A stretch of 14,509 nt of DNA from positions 1 through 14,509 of the forward strand of contig CAZOBD010000098.1 in assembly GCA_964577665.1 (NCBI GenBank). Direction: 5' to 3'. Shown one piece after another: positions 1 to 6,582 of this stretch. The notes beneath the pieces were generated by a model. The model saw only the letters and a program-made list of their open reading frames with translations. It had not been told where the DNA came from and searched no databases. Position 1 is the stretch's first letter; each line of letters opens with the position of its first letter. The DNA comes from CAYVTD01 sp964577665. GTDB taxonomy: Bacteria > Bacteroidota > Ignavibacteria > Kapaibacteriales > UBA2268. The translations under genes were made by a program, and so were the position numbers.

Positions 1-94
1 GGGGGGCGGGAAAGAGTTAGGGGGGGGCGGGGGAAAGATAGGGCGGGGCTGGGGAGATTTAGGGCGGGGCCGTAAAGCGTAAGGACGGGGATTA
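1..94. repeat. G-rich degenerate tandem array, 21-base period
   Basis: About four and a half units follow the pattern GGGCGGGGC-(C/T)GG-AAAGATTTA. Their A/T-rich ends fall at 19, 40, 61 and 82, so the spacing is 21. The cytosine inside the GGGCGGG core recurs at 44, 65 and 86 (and at 7 and 28), again 21 apart. The plus strand carries many G-tracts of three or more separated by short loops, so it could form G-quadruplexes. The array lies past the 3' end of the minus-strand gene that stops at 148. G enrichment increases towards base 1, so part of it could be a read-end poly-G artefact at a contig edge. The regular A/T segments argue that at least positions 20-94 are real. Confidence 0.6.
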
Positions 95-147
95 AGAATA
101 TATGAAGAATAAGAATGTAAAAAGCAGGATTTATTATATCATTTTAA

Positions 148-1056
148 TCAAAAAGGAGTCCAGACAAAACTCGTGAAGGGAGCGACAAAAGGACTTGTGA
201 AAAAAGAAAGACCGAAATCAGCCGAGAAAGTATCATTACAGAGCCTGATTCCCAGCAAAACGCCTGTGTGAGTAGGCTCCTGAATGTTGCTGTTCCAAAG
301 CTCGCCAATGAAATAGACGCCGTGGGTGTCGGGTATCCTTGTGTCAACACCGAGACCAAGCCCGAAAGCACCGTCAGCGTATCTCATTTCCAAGGTATTC
401 TCTCCAAAATACAAGTCGTAGATGTTTCTGCTGCCGCCCTTGTAAAAAACAGCGGCGTGAAGGCTTGTCCGGTTAAGCTCAAAGCTCCCAACGGCATAGT
501 AATGGATTAATCTATTCCTGTCATTGATATAAGAAAGGTTGCCGCCGACTGCCAGGGAAAGCTTTCTATTTATTTTTGAGAACTCTTCGCTTAAAAGAGT
601 AACTTTTGCGTTCATAACAGTAAGCTGTTCATTTGAATTGATTTGGGGAATGATGGTTCTGCCGCCGGTAACGGATAAAATATCGGCGATGCCGAATCCC
701 GCATAGAAGAAAAGAAGCTCAAAGGCGCCGATGAAATGATTATTGCCTATGGGATTAGCCGTCGGGAGCAGGAAAACGCGGTGATTGTGCCTGTTTCTCT
801 CTTCTTTAAGGCGGATGCTTTCTATCTGGCTTTCGTAAATAAGCGCCGTGCCAAGCTCAGTATCAAATTTGATACCGTCCCCCTCCTCCGGGTTCCTCGT
901 AAACTCTATTACGTAACCGGTGAGGATGTCTCCGTTTGTTAAAATGACAATATAGGGCTTTTCATTATTAATTTTTACATCTTTCAAAGCTCCCTCGTCA
1001 GCCATCAGAGCTGCCGGAAGAAGAAAAAAAAGCATCGATAACAAAAACCATTTCAT
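148..1056 (-). CDS. Secreted or outer-membrane beta-barrel-like protein of unknown function
   Basis: A 302-residue protein that I do not recognise as a named family. The start is placed at the ATG at 1054-1056, because translation from there opens with a textbook signal peptide: MKWF, a Leu/Phe-rich core, then ALMA before DE, giving likely signal peptidase I cleavage after residue 18. The longer reading from 1101 would run into rlmN and bury the signal. Residues about 33-80 hold a small beta-rich segment with the pattern LTNGDILTGYV...G.ALIYESQIESIRL, which resembles short Sm-like modules seen at the N-terminus of other envelope proteins. The rest alternates polar and aromatic/hydrophobic residues with Gly-rich turns and ends in Phe, as outer-membrane barrels recognised by the BAM machinery do. 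The start is 10 bases after the rlmN stop, so cotranscription is likely. The barrel assignment is inference. Confidence 0.72.
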   Translation of the reverse strand: MKWFLLSMLFFLLPAALMADEGALKDVKINNEKPYIVILTNGDILTGYVIEFTRNPEEGDGIKFDTELGTALIYESQIESIRLKEERNRHNHRVFLLPTANPIGNNHFIGAFELLFFYAGFGIADILSVTGGRTIIPQINSNEQLTVMNAKVTLLSEEFSKINRKLSLAVGGNLSYINDRNRLIHYYAVGSFELNRTSLHAAVFYKGGSRNIYDLYFGENTLEMRYADGAFGLGLGVDTRIPDTHGVYFIGELWNSNIQEPTHTGVLLGIRLCNDTFSADFGLSFFTSPFVAPFTSFVWTPF

Positions 1057-1066
1057 ATTGTAACTA

Positions 1067-2167
1067 CTATTGAATGAAACTACGCTGTTGGCTGAGTGCA
1101 AGCTGCCCGCAGGCGGCTTCTATATCTGCACCGAAAGACTTTCGCACGTTCACAGCCGCTCCGTTGCGCCGTAAAATGCCGATAAAAGCCTCTTTTTTTT
1201 CAGACGGAGACGGTTTCAGCTTTATTTTACTCTGCCGGAAAGCCTCCGTATGCGAAATATCATTAAATGGGATGATATTTACGCTCGAAGAGGCTCTTCT
1301 AAAGATTTTCGTAAGCCTTTCAGCGTCATTTGCACTGTCGTTTACCCCGTCGAAAAGGATATATTCATAAGTCAGGGGCATTTTTGACGCCCTGTAATAG
1401 TGCTCCATCGCTTCCAAAAGCTCTGAAAGCTTCCCTGAAGCCGATGCCCCCCTCATTATAAGCTCACGCTGTTCATCCGTAGTGCCGTGAAGGCTCAACG
1501 CAAGCTTAATTTTCATATTTTCACCGGCGAGCTTATACATTTTACTGAGCATTCCCGACGTTGAAACAGTAATTCTCTTTTCGGAAAGCAGTTTAAACTG
1601 TTTTTTAGTCAGTATTTTTATTGACGCAAGCACATTTTCATAATTTAATAGCGGTTCGCCCATCCCCATAAAGACTAAATTCGTAATTTTTTCGCCGCAA
1701 ATCTTTTCCGCAGCGAGCAGCTGCCCGATTATTTCCGACGCCGTCAGGTTTCTTTTGAATCCGAGCGCCCCCGTAGCGCAAAAAGAACACGATAAAGGGC
1801 AGCCAGCCATCGACGAAACGCACAGCGTGTTCCTTGATGTCTCCCCCGCCGCATTATCAAGCTGCGGCATTATCACAGTTTCGATTGCAATGCCGTCTTG
1901 AAGCGTTAAAAGCATCTTTATACTGCCGTCCGACGACTTTCTAACGGTTTTTATCACAAAATCATTTAGTATGAAATTCTTTTCGAGCTGCTTGCGCAAG
2001 TTTTTAGGGATTAAAGACATAGATGAAAAGGATTCTGCTCTTTTTAAATAGATTTCATCCAGTATCTGATTTGCTCGGAAGGAATTATAACCCCATGAAA
2101 CAATAATATCTTTCAGTTTTTCAGCCGAAATATCTTTAATCAGCGGGTTTGTAACTCGTTTTTTCAT
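1067..2167 (-). CDS. rlmN: 23S rRNA (adenine-2503-C2)/tRNA (adenine-37-C2) methyltransferase RlmN
   Basis: A radical SAM enzyme of 366 residues, the usual length of the family. It makes 2-methyladenosine at A2503 of 23S rRNA and, in studied homologues, at A37 of some tRNAs. The 4Fe-4S/SAM cluster motif CxxxCxxC is at C123, C127 and C130, preceded by the family's TLCVSSMAGC stretch. GMGEPLLNY (about 168-176) is the SAM-binding GEP motif. The methyl-carrying cysteine is C353 in DIEAACGQL near the C-terminus, matching C355 of E. coli RlmN. The short N-terminal domain (residues 1-100) is of the RNA-binding type. Cfr is a paralogue that modifies C8 of the same base; the chromosomal setting and close RlmN-like motif context favour RlmN. 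Its promoter must lie in the AT-rich region after 2167. A secreted-protein gene follows closely and is probably cotranscribed. Confidence 0.95.
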   Translation of the reverse strand: MKKRVTNPLIKDISAEKLKDIIVSWGYNSFRANQILDEIYLKRAESFSSMSLIPKNLRKQLEKNFILNDFVIKTVRKSSDGSIKMLLTLQDGIAIETVIMPQLDNAAGETSRNTLCVSSMAGCPLSCSFCATGALGFKRNLTASEIIGQLLAAEKICGEKITNLVFMGMGEPLLNYENVLASIKILTKKQFKLLSEKRITVSTSGMLSKMYKLAGENMKIKLALSLHGTTDEQRELIMRGASASGKLSELLEAMEHYYRASKMPLTYEYILFDGVNDSANDAERLTKIFRRASSSVNIIPFNDISHTEAFRQSKIKLKPSPSEKKEAFIGILRRNGAAVNVRKSFGADIEAACGQLALSQQRSFIQ

Positions 2168-2344
2168 TTTTTTATATCTTTTGATAACTTAAGACACTTA
2201 TCGAAGCTAAATATTTTATCGCTTAAAGCTGTTATAACACACAAGTTTATGTAAATGCTTCCCTTCTTCTATAATTATATAAAGAAAAAACTTCATTTCA
2301 ACATGTTAATTTATCATTATGCACTAATTCTTTTGTTATGAATG
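2168..2344. promoter_or_regulatory. AT-rich upstream region of rlmN
   Basis: The 177 bases upstream of rlmN are AT-rich, with no open frame worth calling and no clear member of the 21-base array. The rlmN promoter should lie here because no gene precedes it on the minus strand. I could not single out a promoter with confidence: A/T runs give many weak matches to both sigma70-like -10 boxes and Bacteroidota TAnnTTTG boxes. Confidence 0.35.
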
Positions 2345-3058
2345 GAATTTTGAATGTATTGTAATCTAAATATTTTACATTGTATTGTTTAATTTCTTCT
2401 TTTTCTTATATAAAAACTAAAAAGGAGTAATATATTTTATCTTTCAATTATATATAAATTATATTGTATTATTATTCTTTTATAATGTAATATAATAAAT
2501 TAATAAATAATGCATTTTTAATTGCATTGTAATAAGATTTATTTATATTGTACTTATATTTTTTATCTTTGATTTTATTATAATATACTTTGTAAGCATT
2601 TATTTCTATATTGTAACAATTTTATTTTATATTGTAACGTTTCAATACAATTATTTTAAGCAATTAATTAATTTTTGAGGCTTTCAAATCAGTTTATTTT
2701 ATGTGTAAAATGAATTCTGATGCTTTCAAAATGAATTCTGTCCTTTTCAAAGCATTTTCTAAAGCTTTCAAAGCATTTTCTGTGCATTACAATAATATTT
2801 CTAAGCCTATATAAAATAATTTATTTATGGTAATAGTTGTATATTTTAAGTCTATTCATCATTTTTTCATTAACTTTTGATTAAAATTATAATAATTATT
2901 TATATATTTTAAGTGTAAAATGAATTATATTTTGTGTAAAGATAATTTGAAATATTGATAAGATGGTTATTTTGATTGTAAAGAAGGTTTAATTTATTAT
3001 ATAAGATTCTGAAACAGGTTCATAATGACATTATTTGGTTACATGAGATTCTGAAACA
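2345..3058. repeat. Degenerate 21-base-period AT-rich tandem array, about 34 units
   Basis: A gene-free stretch in which related motifs recur at exact multiples of 21 bases. In the first block (2345-2638) the TTG of ATATTGTAA-like motifs begins at 2359, 2380, 2464, 2527, 2548, 2569, 2590, 2611 and 2632. In the second block (2639-3058) CTTTCAAA/TGTGTAAA-like motifs begin at 2639, 2681, 2702, 2723, 2744, 2765, 2786, 2912, 2933 and 2975. The best preserved copies are units 2702-2785, where ATGAATTCTG or GCATTTTCT follows the motif. The array has no indels apart from one half-period shift near 2638. Stop codons in several frames argue against coding, although 21 is a multiple of three. It runs into a REP-like palindrome and then the scaffold gap, so its true length is unknown. 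Confidence 0.75.
3004..3058. repeat. REP-like palindromic repeat, one full and one partial copy
   Basis: AGATTCTGAAACA occurs at 3004-3016 and again at 3046-3058, 42 bases apart, which is twice the array period. The first copy continues as GGTTCATAATGACA, giving an imperfect inverted repeat in which ATTCTGAAAC pairs with GGTTCATAAT at 8 of 10 positions. From memory, closely similar sequences (GATTCTGAAAC followed by AAGTTCAGAATGAC) are dispersed between genes in many Bacteroidota/Chlorobiota and other genomes. The second copy is cut by the assembly gap, which suggests that the repeat caused the gap. Confidence 0.6.
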
Positions 3059-3158
3059 NNNNNNNNNNNNNNNNNNNNNNNNNNNNNNNNNNNNNNNNNN
3101 NNNNNNNNNNNNNNNNNNNNNNNNNNNNNNNNNNNNNNNNNNNNNNNNNNNNNNNNNN
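3059..3158. other. Assembly gap of exactly 100 N
   Basis: An unbroken run of 100 undetermined bases. A round 100 is the usual placeholder for a scaffold gap of unknown size, so distances across it mean nothing. It lies between the REP-like repeat on the left and the truncated 3' end of the phosphatase gene on the right. Confidence 0.97.
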
Positions 3159-4838
3159 GGTTACTAAGGTGATGTCGTCGTATTGGCTGCTGTTTCCGCT
3201 GAAATTTTTGACTTTTAAAATGATTTCACCGCAGATTTGCTCTGCCGTTTTGTGACTGTTATCCATTACGATCTGCTTTAGCGCTGTTTCGCCGAGTTCA
3301 TCGCCGGTTTCACTGCGTGCTTCGTTTGCTCCGTCGGTAAATAAAAGGATTACGTCGCCGCTTCGGATGGTTTCGATGCCTGTTTCATAAGGAAAATCAT
3401 CGCCGCTGAAGCCGAGAATTAAGCCGCCGGCTGTTAATTCTTCGATTTGACCGGTTTCGCGGAAGATATAGGGAGGGTTATGGCCTGCGTTGATGTATTC
3501 GAAGGTGTTTAGGTGCGTATCGATGATGCCGCAAAAAAATGTAACGAATTTATCGGGGGTTGTATTTTCGTATAATACCTTGTTAATGCGGCGGATAAGC
3601 GTTTCGATGCTGTCGGCGACGGGTGCAAGGACGCGAAGCGCCGCTTGAACGTTTGCCATTAGGAGTGATGCGGGGAGTCCTTTGCCTGAAACGTCGGCGA
3701 TGCCCGTTAGAAGGCGGTTTTGACTGAGTTCAATGAAGTCGAAATAGTCTCCGCCGACGTGTCGCGAGGGTATGCTGACGCCGAATATGTCCCAGCCGGA
3801 GATTCCGGGCTGTTCTTTGGGGAGTAAATTGCGCTGGATGTCGAGGGCGGTCGTCATTTCGGCGTCGAGTCGCTTTTTTTCGACTTCCTGATGGAATAAT
3901 CTTTCGTTTTCAAGGGCTGCAATGGCGCGGTTGCCGAGTGCGTTAAGGAAATGAAGGTCTTCGCCGGTATATCTTTCGCCTGTAAGTTTCTTTCCTGCCA
4001 GTAAGATGCCTCGAACAATGCCTTGCACGTACATCGGTGAGATTACTTCGATGCCGAAATCTGTTATTTTGCGGAGTTTATCTGCCTGAAAGATGCGGCT
4101 GACCTCTGCGGTGGCTTTTGTATTTCTTACGATGTCGATTAAATCTGTTTCGATGCGGTTTTGAAAGCGGTTAATGATAACTTGTGCGTTTCCGTCGGCG
4201 TCGAAGAGCAGTAAAGAGAATTTCGTAACCATCAGATGCCCCATCAGTCTGTATGAAAGCATTTTTAAGATTTCGTTTTTTGAGAGCAGTGAGCTGAAAT
4301 CGCTTGAAATTTCGAACAAAGTGGTCAGCAGGAGGTTGTGACGCTCAATATTGTTTTTGGCATGCTCCAGTGAGCTGTAGTTTTCGGCATTTTGCAGGGA
4401 AATAGCCGCTATCGTGGAGACGAGACGGGCGTACAGTGCTTCGTCGGGGCTTATTTTTTCGTTTGTAAAGCGTTTCCCGAGGCATAGAAGCGCCAGCAGT
4501 CCGCCTCGATAGTTTACCGGGACGATACTTTCAAAGCCCGATTCGATTAAAAGGCGTTCGCACTCGGTGTTTTGCTCCAGCGTTTTGATACCGGAGTGGC
4601 TGCACTCGCCCTGATGCAGTTCCGGCAGTGTGTTTTGCGCTCCCGAACCTTTGGAAATGAAAAGCGAGAGCTTTCCGGAGCTTTTTTCTTTGATGTAAAC
4701 GCTTCCCCGCAGCACGCGGAGCTTTCCCATAAGGCTTAGAAGGGCTGAATTGAGGATGAAACGGCGGTCATAAGTTTCGTTAAGTCTCGCCGAGAGGTCG
4801 AAAAGGGAGTCTAAATTTATTGAAATTTTTTTTTGCAT
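3159..4838 (-). CDS. GAF-domain PP2C/SpoIIE-type serine phosphatase, 3' end lost in gap
   Basis: 560 residues are readable from the ATG at 4838; the last few are missing in the N gap. Order: a first GAF-like domain (about 20-150), a second (about 170-315), a charged helical linker (about 310-340, probably coiled coil), then a SpoIIE/RsbU-type PP2C phosphatase domain (about 345-560). Metal-binding and catalytic motifs are visible: GGDYFDF with D364, ADVSGKGLPASLLMA with D382, AGHNPPYI at 451-458, LLFTDGANEA with D502, and DDIT at 554-557 next to the truncation. Such enzymes dephosphorylate anti-sigma-factor antagonists in partner-switching pathways, with GAF domains sensing a small ligand or redox state. 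No partner (STAS antagonist or HATPase anti-sigma factor) is encoded here. It starts 35 bases after the pssA stop and is probably the last gene of the psd-pssA transcript. The target is unknown. Confidence 0.9.
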
Positions 4839-4873
4839 GATACTTTGAAAATAAAATTCGTTACGAAAACAAT

Positions 4874-5644
4874 TTAAGCGTCAAAGGGGTTCGGCTCACC
4901 CTCTTCGGTTTCGTCAATATCGTCAGCGGCGGCGGGTTTTTCCTTTACCCAAAGAATAAAATGCCTTACGGAGCTGGCGAGAATGTATGAAATCATAAAG
5001 GGAAAGATGAATTTGCCGGCGCTGAATATAGAGCCGAGGATCGCAATGAGGAATAACACGCTGAAAACGGGGCGCTGGGTGATACTGCGCTTTGTGGGGC
5101 GGGGCATATTGTCGAAGCGGATGTTTGAAATCATTGCAAACGAGGTCAGAAGCGTTACCGAAAAGACGGAAAACTCAAGAAATCTTTCGGGAATGATACC
5201 GGGAACGAGATAAAATATTACAAAAGAAATAATGGTTACAGCAGAGCTGGGAATGGGCATGCCCATGAAGTAATTCTTGTCGTCAAAGCCGGTTACCTGC
5301 ACGTTAAATCTGGCAAGGCGTGCTATTCCAGCAAGCGCGGGAAAAGATGCGTATAAAATACCTATTTCACCGTACTGGAAAAAATATGCTTTGTAGAGCA
5401 TAAACGCAGGTGCTACGCCGAAAGAGACTGCATCGCAGAGAGAATCGAGTTCCACGCCGAATTCACTGGATGATTTTGTGAGCCGTGCCATAATTCCGTC
5501 GAAAGTATCGAAGAAACCGCCTGCCAGAATGAACATAGCCGCGCGGAAAAACTCTCCTTCGGCAATGTTAACAATTGCCGTGAAGCCGCAAAAAAGATTT
5601 GCCAGCGTAAATAGGCTCGGTATTATGGAACGTGTTATCCTCAT
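4874..5644 (-). CDS. pssA: CDP-diacylglycerol--serine O-phosphatidyltransferase (phosphatidylserine synthase)
   Basis: A membrane enzyme of 256 residues that makes phosphatidylserine from CDP-diacylglycerol and L-serine. It shows the full CDP-alcohol phosphotransferase signature: D46-x2-D49-G50-x2-A53-R54, eight residues, then G63-x3-D67-x3-D71. The four aspartates hold the two metal ions. Several hydrophobic segments follow (about 75-90, 135-155, 160-175, 195-230), as in the Bacillus-type integral-membrane PssA. The C-terminal tail from about residue 234 is acidic and proline-containing, and presumably cytosolic. MRITRSIIPSLFTLANLFCG is a typical family opening and supports the ATG at 5644. 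It lies between psd and the phosphatase gene on the same strand. With Psd next door, serine rather than another alcohol is the expected substrate. Confidence 0.94.
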   Translation of the reverse strand: MRITRSIIPSLFTLANLFCGFTAIVNIAEGEFFRAAMFILAGGFFDTFDGIMARLTKSSSEFGVELDSLCDAVSFGVAPAFMLYKAYFFQYGEIGILYASFPALAGIARLARFNVQVTGFDDKNYFMGMPIPSSAVTIISFVIFYLVPGIIPERFLEFSVFSVTLLTSFAMISNIRFDNMPRPTKRSITQRPVFSVLFLIAILGSIFSAGKFIFPFMISYILASSVRHFILWVKEKPAAADDIDETEEGEPNPFDA

Positions 5645-5711
5645 TTAGTTTTTAATTAGTCAGACTTTCTAAATATCAGATACATGTAAAGTCTTTTTTT
5701 TGAATTCGTTA

Positions 5712-6389
5712 TTAATTTTCTAAAGCTCTGCCCTTTATCTTTGCGAGTATATCCTCGCCTGCGGTAACTCTCTGCCCTGTTTTAACATAAATTTCATGAT
5801 TTAATGGAAAAACAATATCCATCCTTGAGCCGAACTTCATCATGCCGAACTTCTGCCCGGCTTTTACCGTATCTCCTTCTTCAATATCCCAGACCAGCCT
5901 TCTTGCCAGAATACCTACTATCTGCTTGAAAAAAAACTTTCCGCAGCCGTTTTCAACTCCTATATGAGTCTGCTCGTTCTTAATTGAAGATTTAGGATGA
6001 TATGCGACCATATAATCGCCGGGAATATATTTAAAATATTTTATTACGCCGCTAACGGGTGAGCGGTTAACATGTACATCCAGCGGAGAGAGAAAAATGC
6101 TTATCCGCACGGCATCCTGCTTCAAAAATATATCCTCCCGCTCGCGAACAATTTCAACAATCCTGCCGTCGGCAGGCGCAAGAATATAGGATTCGTCTTT
6201 TTGTACTTTTTCAGGGATTGTTCTGTCAGGATCACGAAAGAATATAAAAGTAAAAACTATCAAGATACTGCCGAGGATTCCAAAAAGAATTTTCAGCCAG
6301 AGCGGGTTGAGCAGATATGCCAGGATGATAAAAACTCCTCCTGCCATAAGCATAACAGCTATATTATCAGTTCCGTACTTTGTCAGCAT
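5712..6389 (-). CDS. psd: Phosphatidylserine decarboxylase proenzyme, short (Psd-related) form
   Basis: 225 residues, the length of the short Psd form. It decarboxylates phosphatidylserine to phosphatidylethanolamine at the inner membrane. The proenzyme cleaves itself at Gly-Ser to create a pyruvoyl cofactor; here G187-S188 in MKFGSRMD, the counterpart of LGST in E. coli. The likely Asp and His partners of the self-cleavage triad are D74 in APADG and H106 in DVHVNR. Two hydrophobic helices at about 11-28 and 31-51 anchor the N-terminus, followed by the conserved FFRDPDRTIP. Cleavage would leave a large beta chain of 187 residues and a small pyruvoyl alpha chain of 38. It is first in a minus-strand cluster, 67 bases ahead of pssA, so the pathway's last step is encoded before the preceding one. 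Confidence 0.94.
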   Translation of the reverse strand: MLTKYGTDNIAVMLMAGGVFIILAYLLNPLWLKILFGILGSILIVFTFIFFRDPDRTIPEKVQKDESYILAPADGRIVEIVREREDIFLKQDAVRISIFLSPLDVHVNRSPVSGVIKYFKYIPGDYMVAYHPKSSIKNEQTHIGVENGCGKFFFKQIVGILARRLVWDIEEGDTVKAGQKFGMMKFGSRMDIVFPLNHEIYVKTGQRVTAGEDILAKIKGRALEN

Positions 6390-6582
6390 TTAATAATTGT
6401 AAAAAATCAAATTAAACAAAGGATAAAGATAATGATTTTTCCTAAGAATATAAATACTTTTCTATAAAGTCTTTTTTCTAAAAATTTTTATCATTAATAT
6501 CTATTGGAATAAATAACATTTTTTTGTATTTTATAAAATTAATTTGAATAGTATTTTTCATTTATCAATACGGATTTGCAAT
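6390..6582. promoter_or_regulatory. Divergent promoter region between psd and dnaN
   Basis: 193 AT-rich bases separate the start codons of psd (minus) and dnaN (plus), so promoters for both transcripts must lie here. A perfect 12-base dyad, TAAAAATTTTTA, is at 6479-6490, but it is pure A/T and may be chance. No Shine-Dalgarno sequence precedes either start. I looked for DnaA boxes because dnaN often lies near oriC. The nearest match, TTATCAATA within 6560-6572, differs at two positions from TTATCCACA, and there is no cluster. Confidence 0.5.

Noticed and set aside
2168..3058. CRISPR array
   Set aside because: The units are 21 bases, contiguous and decayed, without conserved repeats separated by unique spacers, and there are no cas genes.
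2168..3058. Chromosomal origin or iteron cluster
   Set aside because: AT-richness and 21-base repeats are suggestive, but I found no cluster of TTATCCACA-type DnaA boxes, no dnaA and no plasmid replication initiator gene nearby.
2345..3058. Coding repeat (seven-codon periodicity)
   Set aside because: A 21-base period allows seven-residue repeats, but stop codons recur in several frames and no long open frame exists on either strand.
3039..3158. Continuation of the phosphatase reading frame through the N run to a stop near 3039
   Set aside because: The frame across 100 placeholder bases is meaningless, and the last residues come from the REP-like repeat. The gene is reported as truncated at 3159.
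6072..6467. 131-codon plus-strand open frame over the 5' part of psd
   Set aside because: It is antisense to conserved Psd sequence, with low-complexity translation and no homology that I recognise.
6544..6582. Upstream TTG start for dnaN
   Set aside because: It would add 13 residues unlike any clamp N-terminus, whereas the ATG at 6583 gives the standard opening.
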